This document shows positions 1 through 11,392 of a DNA stretch of 64,000 nucleotides, one piece after another. Under the pieces are notes generated by a model, which worked only from the letters and a program-made list of their open reading frames with translations, was not told where the DNA came from and made no database searches. Position 1 is the stretch's first letter. Each line of letters starts with the position of its first letter. This stretch comes from Picochlorum sp. 'celeri' (Eukaryota; Chlorophyta; Trebouxiophyceae), in the NCBI GenBank assembly GCA_010909725.1, contig JAACMV010000010.1, positions 186,001-250,000 on the forward strand, in the 5' to 3' direction. The position numbers and the translations under genes are program-made.

Positions 1-1407
1 TATCAGAATATCGCTTCTTGGCACCAGGCCTGCAACAATCATTATTACCATAATGTTGGATGAAACACTCAAACACACGAGAAGCAATGTATATGTATAT
101 ATACAATAATAATATATCGTACTTTGAAGCTGTTACGAGACCTTCCCCTGCTGGAGCAAGAGTTGCAGATGCACCCTCTGATTCATACCACAACCTGAGA
201 GCCTTGGCCTCCTCCAGGTCTGGATCGATGAGAATGGTACTTCGCATACCAGCAGATACTGTAACACCGTTGTATGAGGACACTCTGCATGCAGACACGG
301 CGAGAATAGGATTCTGCCCAGCCATGAGCATTCTGTTCAATGTCTCTCCATCAGACTCGGCACGCTCGCCCCACAATGTCACAGACACGGTCTTCATACT
401 GCAGCGGAGACAAAACATGTGAATTCCTCGTTATACAGACTAGAATACCACCAAACACAACCAAGCATACATAACACGTACGAAGAGTCGGCAATAGTCA
501 CATCCCTTCTCTGCAGCTCTGATGAATCACTCTTCCTCTTGATACTTCCAGCAGCACCCACAGATGTCACAACACCAACCAAATCAATCAACGTCTTTTT
601 ATCCACAAACGCTTGCAACTGATCAATAGCGACAAAATTCATACGCGTCGTCATCGCACTTGCATCGATATGCTCATCACATTCTTCCACAATGGATGCC
701 GCATCAAAGTGCAAACAATAATCATTCCTTGTGCGATTATAATTCTTATTCGCTGGCTTCACATTCCCCCTGGAAAACGTGTACACTTTTCCTTCTTCCA
801 ACATGTCGAAATACTTGTCGGCAGCATCCCTCCAAAACGTGGCTTCAATGCTCGTGCCTTCCTCATCCACCACCTCAATCGTACACACATGTTGAGGCAC
901 CCCAGCCTTTGAATTGTACGTTCTCTTCGCTCCTTTGTTCACAACCTTGGCCTTGATTGACCATCCATGAATATAAGGATTCAATGTCGAAATCGGCTGT
1001 GCCTTGGACACCGGTGTCTTGATCGCCTCTGGCTTGCGAACTGCCGGAGCTGGAGTCTTCATAGTCTCTGCCGCTGGCGTGTCCACCCCAGTCTTGGGGG
1101 CCACATGCGTCGCTGTCGCCACCACTTCCAGACTCGAGATGACAAGAACATGATTATTCTCTCCATCAGTATTCAAAATACCATCGGTAACCTTGACCCT
1201 GTACGACTGTTTCAGTTCAGAACCGAAATCCTTGGCAACCTGGGATGTCAGAATAGCCTTCATCTGCTCCTTTCCATCGTTCAGCATGCACCTGATTTTA
1301 CCATCAATTTTCTCAAGGTTTTCAATACTGGCCAATACGGCAGCTTGTTCAGAGGGAAATGCTCCCTGTTGTTTCAAATGAGCAAGGGATGAGGTTGTTG
1401 AAGTCAT
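1..1407 (-). CDS. RPA1: Replication protein A 70-kDa subunit (RPA1), partial, 3 exons seen
   Basis: Large subunit of the RPA heterotrimer, which binds single-stranded DNA in replication, repair and recombination. Exons read on the minus strand are 1407-482, 398-123 and 29-<1; the gene leaves the window at the left edge. Donors are GTACGT and GTACGA and both acceptors end in CAG; the joins keep frame (IADSS|MKTVSV and VTAS|KPGAKK). Residues 1-115 look like the RPA N-terminal OB fold, followed by a Pro/Thr linker. DBD-A begins near residue 140 (STLNPYIHGWSIKAKV, then ATFWRDAADKYF) and DBD-B near 258 (LIDLVGVVTSVG, then VSVTLWGERAE). The frame is open to 1518, but the Met at 1407 (MTSTTSSLAHL) fits the family better. 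The C-terminal zinc-binding DBD-C would lie outside the window. Confidence 0.9.
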
Positions 1408-1750
1408 TCGTATACCTTTGGACGTCAGCAGACTGTTCAATTTCAAAATTATGAATAGTATATACTTTACAAGTATGTATTTGGCATGAGCAGGGCTTGT
1501 ATCGATGCTCAAGGGCATTCAAACATGCATTGTTAGTTCCGCCCGATTTCAATTTTGGGCGCCTCTTTGCCTTAATTAAGGCATATAGACATGATTGACG
1601 GGAAGAGAATGTGCCCATCAAACTGAGTCTTTGATGGTCTAACTCATGAATAGTGCTGTCCTGGGCGATTGTGTACAAACTCTCGGTTTGGTTCACGATG
1701 ATGTTCTTTGTCATATACTGCTAGTAGTTGTCGTTGTATAGAAGGATCGG

Positions 1751-4088
1751 ATGGGGGCCATGCTGGGTCGCAATGCGACCCATGGTCGTTCAGGATATAA
1801 CCTGGTCTTTGTGCTGGTCTTTGTCTTTGCAACGTTTGTCGTCTTCACCCACCTTTTTCATGCTCCGACCAGAGAGATATATAGAAATGCATATTATAAA
1901 GTCAAGCCCATGGTTGAATTTGGAGGGGAGACGGAATCATCGGTTGGAGAGGGACAGACGGAGAGCGTTGGGATTGAAGAGGGCGTGACTGCTCCGGTGC
2001 CTGGTGCGTCCTTTATTCTTATCCTATTCTTGCGAATATATGAATGGAAACTGTTTTATGAAAGATGAGATCTTGCTTGGAGATGAGGTGTATATGGTAC
2101 TGGATGTTTCTTTTTTGGTGCAGGTGAAGTTCAGGAACAGAAGAGTACAGAGGAGGATCAGGCCACGAACGATACAGTACCTGCTGCTGTTGCTCCCTCT
2201 CCTTCTTCTGATGTAGAAAAGAATGAAGAGGAAGAGGAACATGCTGCAGAGACTCCGGGAATGGCCCCTGCAATCGCTCCTGCAATGGCTCCAACCAGCC
2301 ATAAAAAGGAGGAGAAGAAGAGCCAAGATGAAAAGAATGCCACCACTAGTAACGGTGGCAGGCTGACCAAAGAGCTGATAGAAACAGTGGCCAAGCGTGG
2401 GTCTTCATCATCTACAAATGATGAGAAACTTGCTCCAGTGGTGGTGACGTGGGCAAACTACCACTACTTGGATTTTGTATTAAACTGGGTCTACCATATA
2501 CAAGCCACTGGGTGTGAGACATACTTGGTAGGAGCCATGGATGATGAATTGCTAAAAGTACTTGTGGAGAAGGATATTCCATCATTTGCCATGTCTAGTG
2601 GTCTAAGCTTGGATGATTTTGGATGGGGGTCCTCAACGTTCTTTAAGATGGGTAGAGAAAAGATATCCTTGCTGCAGACGTTTACGAAATGGGGATATGA
2701 AGTGCTCATATCAGATGTTGACACAGTGTGGATGAAAAACCCCCTACCATATCTAGCCAAATATCCTAGTGCAGATATTCTAGTATCTTCGGATCATTTA
2801 GGAGCAACGGTAGATGATGGAGGATTAGAAAAATACCCAGACGCAGGTTCTGCTGCCAATATTGGCATCATGCTCTTCAGACCCAAGGCGGCAGAATTTG
2901 TAGACAAATGGGTGGCAGCTCTGGAGAAGGATGAAAACTATTGGGATCAGAATGCGTTCAATGATTTATTTAGAATAGCGATAACGACATCAGACGACAA
3001 GGATCGCTTATTTTTGTACGTCAGTATGTCTGCAAGGCGTGTAGAAAAGCCCCTCTCTGACCTGTTTCTGTGTGTCTTTTTTGTGCAGAGGATATAATGC
3101 AACATTAACCATGGGCATCCTTCCCGTGTCCATGTTCTGTAGTGGTCACACATATTTCGTGCAAAATATGCCAGAAAAACTTGGCTTGGACCCATATGTC
3201 GTCCATGCAACCTTTCAGTACAGTGGGACTCCCGGCAAGAGGAACAGATTCAGAGAAAAACTCCTCTGGCATGACCCAGATTCGTACTTTGAACATGCAG
3301 CAGGGTTTATATCATCGCATCATAAAGTTCCTGAGAGGCTTTTGAGAGCAGTCCGAGAAGGAGAGAGGCAGTTTGATTTGAACTCAACAGTCCCGCATTT
3401 CAATCTTGTCAATGCCCAACTCAAAACTATTCGAACCCTGTTTGCATTGGGCACAGCCCTCGGTAGGGCTGTCGTCATGCCAAAATTATATTGTGGCATG
3501 GATCGTTGGTGGGCCCCTCACGATGGTATTATTCCAGGCGCGTCGTCGCTCGACTTGCCGTTTGTCTGTCCATTGGACCACGTCATGGACCTTGAATGGC
3601 TGGAGAAGGACCTCGATGAGGCCACCCATGGCCCAAAGGTAGAATGGAGAGAATACTCATTTTTAGACAATCCAAAAGCCTCTGATATCCAATCAAATAA
3701 ATTAGTGGTGATCACATGTGCCGAAAAGAGCACCGTATGCGACGATGGAAGCAAAGAAGCCACCATCATTGAAGGAAAGTTTGTCAAGATCAAGGCCCAG
3801 AGAACAGATGAGCAGATCAGGACGGCCCTGTCATCGATTGCAGCAAGATACAAGCTCTTAGAATTCGAGAATCCAGTTAAGTTGTGGAAAGGCTTTGCCT
3901 CCCACGAGGCTGCTGACAAGTTCTCTGCCAGGTATACCCAAAGCACCAGCCTGTGGTGCTGTGTTGAGCCACCATCACAGGGACAACCTGGCCATGTCTG
4001 GTATGACATGTGGTTTGATAGCATTCCCCATACTAACAGATTCTCAAAATGGGTTGACACAGAATGGAAGCCAACAACAGGGCCCTAG
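1751..4088 (+). CDS. XEG113-like nucleotide-diphospho-sugar glycosyltransferase, 3 exons
   Basis: Golgi type II glycosyltransferase of the PF03407 family, resembling plant XEG113, an extensin arabinosyltransferase. Exons are 1751-2003, 2124-3015 and 3089-4088 (714 residues). Donors are GTGCGT and GTACGT; acceptors are GTGCAG. The joins give VPGEVQEQ and RLFLGYNATL. A single membrane anchor lies at residues 17-34 (NLVFVLVFVFATFVVFTHLF), followed by an acidic low-complexity stem. The catalytic domain starts near APVVVTWANYHYLDFVLNW, with the DXD-type motif SDVDTVWMKNP. The C-terminal part (SGHTYFVQN, PYVVHATFQYSGTPGKR, CPLDHV) matches XEG113 more than short PF03407 proteins. The donor sugar and acceptor are inferred. 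The family is certain; the exact orthologue is likely. Confidence 0.88.
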
Positions 4089-4478
4089 TGATCACTACTA
4101 TCCATGAATATGGATCATCATCCTGGATGAGCAATAATTGCCCCGTCATGGCACCACAAGCATGTGTGTTCATATCAGCCGTTGATACGCATTCCAGTGC
4201 CCAAATAATAATAATAATTTATTAATTTATAAAATTAATTGGATATATAGCATTTTGATTGAGGAATAGAGGGATACTAGTAGGGTCACGGTACTTTTTG
4301 TTCGACACCTGACAGATGCGTTTTTCATCCGAAAACTTGGATCAAATCCCTCCGTATCCAAAGATTTCTTATTTTGAACATTGATTGATCCATTCTTAGG
4401 TGGGTGCAAGCGCACACGAAGAAGCTGCGGGAGTACAGAGCATAGGGCTACAGGAAGAAAGAAATAGACGGCAAGAGA
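4089..4478. other. Intergenic, AT-rich
   Basis: No coding exon recognised. It holds an AT-rich tract near 4206-4245 (an ATA repeat followed by TTTAT and TTAAT runs), presumably the 3' end of the upstream gene, and the promoter of the gene starting at 4479. Confidence 0.5.
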
Positions 4479-5264
4479 ATGTACTCTATACGCCTTTTGA
4501 GTCGTATTGATCTCATATCATCGATAGTTGGAGGTCTTATTTGCATTGTGTTTGTGTATTATGAGGGAACAAATCCAGAACGAGCGACATCTTTTCCATG
4601 GGAGCAGACAATTGGTATGGTGTTCAATGCCATTGCTTGCCCAGTCATCATGTACTTGAACTTTGATTTCTATGAAAGATGGAGGAATGTGATAATCATG
4701 TTGCTGAGGCTATCATTCATTGCTGGAACGACTGCTAATTACGAAGATATTCCTCACCGGGTGTTTCCCTGGCCATCTTTTCTCGTGAATTTGTTGTATT
4801 TTTCTCGAAGTCTGGTGATTGGCTGGGGGTGTTTCGGATGGCTGTTGCCTATGAAGTATCACTTGATCATGCAAGCGCTTCATTCTGTTCTAGCGTTTCG
4901 ATTAGCACCAGTCACGTGTCGAAGTTCGTCGAGCGTTGGTGGGGATACCTTTGCGTCCTTGAACATGGGCAAGTTTCGAACAATGATGACTGTGCTTGAT
5001 TGGCCATTTCGCCTCATGTCTGGATCCCCACAGAGAGTGTTGGATGAGTTGACGACTGATAGTTCGGCATGTTTGTCGGTGAATGTATGGTTGACGTTGG
5101 TGTTTGGTTTTATTCTGCCGAGTTTTGCCCTGTTGATGAAGTATCCGGGATTGAATGCGAGGTTTCAGTTTTGGATTGAGAGGGATGGGTCTTTCCTTCT
5201 TGTGTGTGCAATCCAAGCATTGTGGTGTATTGTCCGAATAGCTGCGATTCAAATTTTACATTGA
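4479..5264 (+). CDS. Multi-pass membrane protein, function unknown
   Basis: A 261-residue single-exon gene. I do not recognise the family. About five hydrophobic segments are visible, near residues 12-28 (LISSIVGGLICIVFVYY), 45-62 (IGMVFNAIACPVIMYLNF), 100-125 (FLVNLLYFSRSLVIGWGCFGWLL), 208-225 (VWLTLVFGFILPSFALLM) and 240-258. The middle (residues 140-200) is polar and serine-rich and is probably a loop. There is no cleavable signal. It converges tail-to-tail with the TCP11-like gene; only 18 bases separate the two stop codons. A real gene is likely because the frame is long and the hydrophobicity regular. Confidence 0.65.
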   Translation: MYSIRLLSRIDLISSIVGGLICIVFVYYEGTNPERATSFPWEQTIGMVFNAIACPVIMYLNFDFYERWRNVIIMLLRLSFIAGTTANYEDIPHRVFPWPSFLVNLLYFSRSLVIGWGCFGWLLPMKYHLIMQALHSVLAFRLAPVTCRSSSSVGGDTFASLNMGKFRTMMTVLDWPFRLMSGSPQRVLDELTTDSSACLSVNVWLTLVFGFILPSFALLMKYPGLNARFQFWIERDGSFLLVCAIQALWCIVRIAAIQILH

Positions 5265-5282
5265 AAATCATGCAATGAATAT

Positions 5283-8200
5283 TTAGGATGAGTTGTCTCT
5301 GAGGAATTCTGAGGACAAGGATCGGTACCAGGGTTGGCATACAGCCTCAGTGACAGCCGCAAGCTGTCTCATGTCCTTGCCCAGACACAGTACCTCTGGT
5401 GCTATTTCTGGCGCACCGAGCTTTTGACATAGTGCGTGAATTTGTGCATCGCAATCATGTTTTGTCAAAAGGTGCAAGAGCATGCTGCTTAGGGTTTCTG
5501 TGATGTGGCGGCCCTGTTGACTAGATCTGTGCAATAATGCTTTTAGAATGGTGCTCATGTGTGCTGCCAGAGCGTCAAGGCTTTCGACGGTTGGGTCTAC
5601 TGTCACCACACATTTGCTTACTTCAAGGCTGATGTCCTTGAGGGATACACCAGGATCTTGCAAAATGGATTGTATTCTAGCCTTGGCAGTCTTTTTCTGA
5701 TCCAGTACGGTGTCAGTAATGCTGGTACTCCCATTTCTTGAGACACTGCTGTCAATGATGCTCATGCAGATGGCGAGCACTGTGATGGTTTGGAAATTAT
5801 TCTTCATCTCGAATAGTCGGACATAGTCTCGCTTCAGTGTCTCTGGTAAGCTTAGAGATCCTATTGCGCCATCACCAGAGACAAGGTGTACCAAGCCGAT
5901 GCGCACAAAGCCTTTCCATGAGGACATGCTAGAGATGGGCTTGAGAGCGAGCTTTGGGATCTCTACACAGTCAGGCCCTGCTTCCTGGACAGTAGATTGT
6001 GTGATATCAAACCCGGTTCTCATTTGTACGGTAGATATCTGATTTGGAGACGCAGAGGAGTCTGCGTGGTCCAAATGTCCCAAATCTGCTGCAACTCGAG
6101 GGAGCTTTCCAGAGGCAATTGCGAGCCAGCCCCTTGTCTTTGGCAATTTTGACTTCAGAATTTCTGCGTCATATTCGTTTTCTTCTGTTTCTGTGAGATC
6201 AAGCTCGTGACTAAACTTGCGACGAGCGTAGGCCACACGGACTGCCAGGCTTAGCCTTGAAAAGTGCGAGGTGAGGGCTTCCAAATGAGCATTGGCAAGG
6301 TCCATGCCTAGGAGCCTGATTTGGAGTTCTGTCATTCGCAAACATTGGACCAATGCTGTCATGATTGCTTCGCAAGTATGCTGAGCAGCAAGAGCTTCCT
6401 TGACCTGTTCTGACATGAGTTTCTGTGCAATCTGAATTTCAGAATCCCTGTATGGAGCACACAGTTGAGCGATTGTTTTGGAGCACCACTCAATGTAGTC
6501 AAAGGCTATTGAGACATTGATCCAAGATACTGCACTGTTTTGAACCGTAGCCAATGCACTTTTCATGTCTTCTGTAGAGCCAAAGGCACTTGCAAATTCT
6601 TGCGAGACGTACTTGGGTGCAAATGATTGCAGGCGCTCAAGAAAGGTTATCAGAATGTTCAATAGCGTATTGAACTTGTTGTCGGTTCCATCTATATCCT
6701 TTAATGTATCCTCGAGACTTTTCCATCGCTCAATTTCTCTTTTTCTGGTACTCAAAAGCTTCAAAGTTGCATCATCCTCTTCATCTGCAGTCTCCATAAA
6801 GGGGTCTGACTTTCCAAGTGCATCATCCCACTGCATCTCTAAAACTTTTGTTGGCAGTCTCCACTCTGGATCATACAATAAATTCCATATAAGGGACAAG
6901 TTGTCCCACTCACTGGCCCCTTCGCTCTGCATGGTTTTGTCCACGAGGGCAAATTCTTGAACAGAGTCAGAGGCGCCATTCCCTTGTGGTGCAAGGGATG
7001 GCTGCGAGCACGCATTCTTCGCCGAAATGCTTCCAGAGATGAATGTCTCACTATTAGTTTCCTGCACGTGGGACCTCGTGGCTTCGAGCGCAGCTCTGAG
7101 CCTGGCCACGCCCGCCTCGCCTGTAAGAGAAGAAATTCTGTCTTCAATCAACTCGAGATCATGATCAACGCCTTGTGAGAGAGCTTCCATATCAGCCATG
7201 TGTCGAATTTTATCAGTCACATTCACAATCTTCAACAATCGAGAAGATTCTAGCTCAACAGCAGCTTTAATCAAGTCTGACTCGAGGCCCGCAGCATCAT
7301 GGGATTTCCAAGCACAAAACTGCTCTTGAAATACAATCCATGTTGAATCAAAATTCTCCACCATAGATTTGCTGAATATGATGACATTTTCATGCTGTGC
7401 ATCCTTGACGAGATCATCGAACGCTGTAATCATTGCCCTAGCACACATGGTCAGTTTTGTTTCTTGAGCGCCAATACCAGAAAGAACAACCTCTGGGTAG
7501 TTGACCACCATAAAGGCTGACAAAAATATTCTGGTTGGATATCGCGCCTTTTGGCTCGAAGCGCCAATCCCCTCTTCGTGCACTGACTGAATTTCAGACA
7601 AAATCTTTTGCACGGATCTCAAAATACGTAAATCAGCTATCAATTCTGCAAACCTGTCAAAAGACATTCCCTCATTGTCAGAATCAGAGTCCTCTTCAAT
7701 TGTGCTGTTTGACACTTGATGAGTCATTGGCACCGGTGCTCTACCAGAGTCCATTGAGGATGCCAAACTTTCCGATAATTCTGTCAAAGAACTTTGTAGG
7801 CCGCTCTCATCCTTCGACATACCTCTCCCTGAGATCATGGTCGGAATCCCAGATTCATAAAACTGTGCAATGGCCTTCTCCAGTGCCAACTCTGATCTGC
7901 GCCTCTGTGATCTATGAACAACTCGTTTCTTATCATGCTGAATTTTATTTGTCTCATCTTTCTCTGGCGTCTTCGGAAGCCTGTCCTTCTGTCTCCCATT
8001 CGACAGGGCTGCAGTCAAAAGCGACTCCTGCTGATTCGCTGTCAACCTGCGCCGAGCGTCCGCAGCAGCCTGTTGTCTTTGATGATACAAACGTATTTTA
8101 TCTTCTGCCTCCTGCCGCTCCTTCTCCCGCATTTCACGCGCCTTTTGGACAACCTGCTGGCAATGCTTGGCAGCAGACATAGAAGCCTCTGCCAGTCGCT

Positions 8201-8489
8201 CCCGTCTCAACCGCTCTGCCTGGCTCAGAGACTGTTCAATGCTTTGCTCCTTTTGTCTCTTCTGCATTTTCTGAGCAGCACGGACTTTCTCTACCCGCTG
8301 AGATGGAACAGATGCTTTCGCTTTCACAGTTTCCAAAAAGCGTTCTCGTTTCTGCCCAGCTTCCTCCAACTTGAGGTTGAGCGTCTCCAAAGCAGATTCA
8401 TGAGACATCTTACCCTTGTCCATTATCTCTTTAATATTATCATGATGTATTTTCACCCTCTGTTGGATATTCGTGAGGAATGCCTGCAT
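5283..8489 (-). CDS. T-complex protein 11 (TCP11)-like coiled-coil protein
   Basis: A 1068-residue protein matching the plant-type TCP11 family, whose biochemical role is unclear. The N-terminal 200 residues are a charged Arg/Lys/Glu/Gln-rich coiled coil (LETVKAKASVPSQRVEKVRA, then RLRRERLAEASMSAAKHCQQ), as in plant members. The middle carries the family's DSTWIVFQEQFCAWKSHDAA block. The C-terminal TCP11 domain spans roughly residues 500-1040 (MQWDDALGKSDPF; DLANAHLEALTSHFSRLSLA; ARRKFSHEL). The start used is the Met at 8489. However, its ATGCAG is also a perfect 3' splice site. An upstream exon at 9035-8949 followed by GTACGT would join in frame at 8483, replacing the first two residues with a 29-residue leader. 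Confidence 0.8.
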   Translation of the reverse strand: MQAFLTNIQQRVKIHHDNIKEIMDKGKMSHESALETLNLKLEEAGQKRERFLETVKAKASVPSQRVEKVRAAQKMQKRQKEQSIEQSLSQAERLRRERLAEASMSAAKHCQQVVQKAREMREKERQEAEDKIRLYHQRQQAAADARRRLTANQQESLLTAALSNGRQKDRLPKTPEKDETNKIQHDKKRVVHRSQRRRSELALEKAIAQFYESGIPTMISGRGMSKDESGLQSSLTELSESLASSMDSGRAPVPMTHQVSNSTIEEDSDSDNEGMSFDRFAELIADLRILRSVQKILSEIQSVHEEGIGASSQKARYPTRIFLSAFMVVNYPEVVLSGIGAQETKLTMCARAMITAFDDLVKDAQHENVIIFSKSMVENFDSTWIVFQEQFCAWKSHDAAGLESDLIKAAVELESSRLLKIVNVTDKIRHMADMEALSQGVDHDLELIEDRISSLTGEAGVARLRAALEATRSHVQETNSETFISGSISAKNACSQPSLAPQGNGASDSVQEFALVDKTMQSEGASEWDNLSLIWNLLYDPEWRLPTKVLEMQWDDALGKSDPFMETADEEDDATLKLLSTRKREIERWKSLEDTLKDIDGTDNKFNTLLNILITFLERLQSFAPKYVSQEFASAFGSTEDMKSALATVQNSAVSWINVSIAFDYIEWCSKTIAQLCAPYRDSEIQIAQKLMSEQVKEALAAQHTCEAIMTALVQCLRMTELQIRLLGMDLANAHLEALTSHFSRLSLAVRVAYARRKFSHELDLTETEENEYDAEILKSKLPKTRGWLAIASGKLPRVAADLGHLDHADSSASPNQISTVQMRTGFDITQSTVQEAGPDCVEIPKLALKPISSMSSWKGFVRIGLVHLVSGDGAIGSLSLPETLKRDYVRLFEMKNNFQTITVLAICMSIIDSSVSRNGSTSITDTVLDQKKTAKARIQSILQDPGVSLKDISLEVSKCVVTVDPTVESLDALAAHMSTILKALLHRSSQQGRHITETLSSMLLHLLTKHDCDAQIHALCQKLGAPEIAPEVLCLGKDMRQLAAVTEAVCQPWYRSLSSEFLRDNSS

Positions 8490-9084
8490 AATATTCGAGT
8501 GAACACATGTGAGCAAAATTCCGACATGTCCCGAATCTAGTAGTTCCTACCAATACATGGCAATTCTTCACATAAATAATGAAAACACAGTGCCCAATAT
8601 CCCCAATGCTTGTTCAGGGACCAAAAAGTAGGGTCCCCTGTCTTCGTTCCCCTTGGACATGTGTTCCATTGTTCTTTCACGGGGTTTCGCATGGCACTCG
8701 AAAACAAACTGCACACACCTGTCGCCTTTGCTCTGCTTGCTCAAGTCTCCGTTCCAAGGAAACTTTTCGAGTCACACATTTATTCTCAAATGTATCAATT
8801 TCCTCTCCATGGCTCTCCCAGTGACTTTCCTGCTCCACGACAGAAGGGGCAAGAGTGGTAGATTGGTCTGCGATATTTCCGGACATATCGTACCAATGCA
8901 CCATATAGTAGCCTTTCTGTTCAATATATTTATCAATTTTCTACGTACGAGCTGACGTATTAGCCCACTTAATGCCTTTACGCCACATGGGTACGTAGGC
9001 ATGATGTGGACGTCCATACCATGGGATGTCGACATAGGACCTAGGACCAATCGATGGGCACGAGCGTCCAAGAACGCAGTACTG
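8490..9084. other. Upstream region of the TCP11-like gene, possible 5' exon
   Basis: On the minus strand, 9035-8949 encodes 29 residues starting MSTSHGMDVHIMP and ends at a GTACGT donor. With the CAG at 8486-8484 this would make a 465-nt, phase-0 intron into the TCP11-like frame. The other reading frames here are short and unrecognised. Confidence 0.35.
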
Positions 9085-10529
9085 TCATCTCTCGCTTCCA
9101 TATCTCCGATCTGATGGAAACGTTCTATGCAAGAGTGAATAAAAGATGAAGCAGATCGCCCATGGAACACAGAGGCACCACATGAGAGACTGAGAGAGAG
9201 CCCTGCCATTTTCATACCCTTGTGAGTCATCGTCAAAGGAGAACCCGTACACTCTCGATGCAATGACTCCAACAAGCGGAGCTCCAAGAGCACCGACAGC
9301 TCCCTCGAATGTCCTATCAAACGCAAACACTCTCGTGATCATGGTAGGTGGCACGATCTCTGCAAATATGGCAGAATTATTTGATCCACACCAAGAGCTC
9401 ACCAATCCAAGTAGTGCCAGCAACACTGCAAAGGGATAGTACGCCTCCACTCCATCTGTAAGCAGAGGAGGATTGTAAACTCCTCTTCTACAGAGCAGTA
9501 TGGACACGGGTATCCCAAGCGCAATCGATGTCTGTCCAACTGCTATGCGGCCATGGCGCTGTGAAATGTTTGATGCAGCATAATCTCCTAGGATACCTCC
9601 CAAGACGCCACCCAAGGCACAGCATACACTAAATATAGCGACTAAATGGGCTGATATTCTACCCGAAAACCCAATATTTTGAAGCCATAGCGTAAAAAGA
9701 GACATTGATACCCATGGCATTGACCCAACAATTCCCTGTAGAACAATCAATCGAAAGCTAGGGATTCTGAACAACACTTGCAAACTCTCGAGCATCGATA
9801 CCAATTTGCTATACACATCCGCATTTCGTAATTTTTGGACTTTGGAATCCCTAGGATCTACAGCAAGTATTCTCTGAACCACACCGCACACCACTGATAC
9901 AAGGGCCATGGTGATAAACACCAGTCTCCAGCCACCATGATGGTGCTCACTTGCAAAACTGGTGGCAAAAAATGCAGCCACGAGACCCCCCATATTGGCA
10001 ACAAAACCCATCATACCAAACACCCTCCCTCGCTGACTGGGATGAGAATAATCTGACAAGAGGGAGGTGATTGTTGGTATTGCCAGGGACAGGCCAATTC
10101 CATTGCAACCACATGAGATGAGAAGAAGGCCCAGATTCGTCGAGAGACCAATGCATCCCATCGCAACTCCCCATATCACGCACCCATACAGTATGATCTT
10201 TGTCCTGTCATACTCATCACCGAGAACACCGGCGATTGGACTCGCGAGTGCCTGAAATATGGCTCTGATAAACGTTGCAAACCCAAGCGTCGTCAAACTC
10301 GCCTCAGGAAAACTCTCTCTGATATTAATCAAAACCTACACCATGAAATGCAAATAATGACTCAAAACTAAAACAGTATAAGCTCATACACCTGATTTTG
10401 ACGCACTGCAGGAAGGACAGACTCATCTGCCTTTTCAACAATGGCGCAGCAGTTGATTGCAACCAAAGACACGAGAATGGCAGTCCGTCGGACTTTCAAC
10501 CGATGACTTCCTTCCACAACGATATCCAT
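9085..10529 (-). CDS. Major facilitator superfamily transporter, 2 exons
   Basis: A 462-residue MFS transporter with about 12 membrane spans. Exon 1 is 10529-10392 and exon 2 is 10335-9085. The 56-nt intron has a GTGTAT donor and a TGTAG acceptor; the phase-0 join gives AVRQNQ|VLINIRES. Exon 1 carries the first span with an acidic pair (AIVEKADESVLPAV), typical of a plant/algal MFS subgroup. The loop 2-3 signature is GVLGDEYDRTKIILYGC, with a second glycine-rich copy GGVLGGILGDYA. Another conserved stretch is NNSAIFAEIVPPTMITRVFAF. It resembles spinster-like or organic-anion MFS carriers. The substrate cannot be read from sequence. Confidence 0.85.
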
Positions 10530-10741
10530 CCTATCCGACGGCTGCCTTTTTGTAGCTCATTTTTTTAATCATCGAAAGGTTCCATCTTCCGTACAAGTGG
10601 GCCACACATGAGGGAACAGACGACATTGTATTTTCAAAACTTTTGTCACAATATTCAGATTTGGGACCATAATTGGATCATTGAATTCATATATAAACAT
10701 AAAATACAGTACAAGGCGGATTTATATCAAACAATAGCGCC

Positions 10742-11392
10742 ATGGTGTCACGTGTCCTTACATCAGCAACAACGCGATTCGCACGCGTTACAATCTCGTG
10801 TGCGGTGAAACGGCCATATGTTGGTATTAAAGGGACACATATTCCGAAAAAGAGGCATATCCGATGCCGTGCGGTGGAGGAGAAGCAGGAGCAAGAAGTG
10901 CCGGCAGAGTCCAGGAAGCTGTTTGACGAACTCGTGGATGGCAAGGAGTTTGGGAAGAGAGGGGAGGGCTATTTCATTGCTCAAGCGATTTTGAACTTTC
11001 TCGTAGTGTTTCCCCCTAGTGGATTGGCGGATATTGTGAACACCCTTGGATGGGTCCTTTTGTTCCTTGGCTTGGGAACAATTGTTGCCGGTTCGATTTC
11101 GCTGGGGGATAATTTGACGCCATTGCCAAAGCCTCGAGATGGTAAACATACTCTTATTACTGATGGTATGTACTCGTATATGAGGCATCCCATGTATGGA
11201 GGTGTTTTGATTGGTTCGCTGGGTTTTGCTGTGGGCACAGATGACGCTACCAGACTCTTTTTGGTGCTGTTGCTATTCTTCGTGATGGACCGAAAGGCAG
11301 ACCATGAGGAAAAGTTCTTGCTGGAAAAGTATGGCAGTGAGTACGTCGCATATCAGGGCAAGGTGAAGAAATTGTTACCATGGCTGTATTGA
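10742..11392 (+). CDS. Plastid-targeted ICMT/phospholipid-methyltransferase-family membrane protein
   Basis: A 216-residue single-exon protein. The first 45 residues are basic and rich in Ser/Thr/Ala (MVSRVLTSATTRFARV), like a plastid or mitochondrial transit peptide. Hydrophobic spans follow near residues 80-98 (FIAQAILNFLVVFPPSG), 103-122 and 165-190. The conserved C-terminal methyltransferase motif is present: GMYSYMRHPMYGGVLIGSLG, then EEKFLLEKYGSEYVAYQGKV. This matches the isoprenylcysteine carboxyl methyltransferase-like superfamily, in which the RHP and EE motifs bind S-adenosylmethionine. The substrate is unknown; small plastid and cyanobacterial homologues are not proven to modify isoprenylcysteine. 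It is divergent from the MFS gene, with 212 bases between start codons. Confidence 0.8.
   Translation: MVSRVLTSATTRFARVTISCAVKRPYVGIKGTHIPKKRHIRCRAVEEKQEQEVPAESRKLFDELVDGKEFGKRGEGYFIAQAILNFLVVFPPSGLADIVNTLGWVLLFLGLGTIVAGSISLGDNLTPLPKPRDGKHTLITDGMYSYMRHPMYGGVLIGSLGFAVGTDDATRLFLVLLLFFVMDRKADHEEKFLLEKYGSEYVAYQGKVKKLLPWLY

Noticed and set aside
1408..1518. Upstream in-frame ATG extending RPA1 by 37 residues
   Set aside because: The added hydrophobic stretch (YILVKYILFIILKLN) is not found in RPA1 proteins; the Met at 1407 is preferred.
7535..8540. Long plus-strand frames (about 210 codons) opposite the TCP11-like gene
   Set aside because: Antisense to a Lys/Glu/Arg-rich coiled coil, which yields Leu/Ser/Phe-rich frames without stops by composition.
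8772..9326. 184-codon minus-strand frame overlapping the MFS gene
   Set aside because: It mostly runs in another frame through the MFS C-terminus. Only its portion 9035-8949 is considered, as a possible TCP11 exon.
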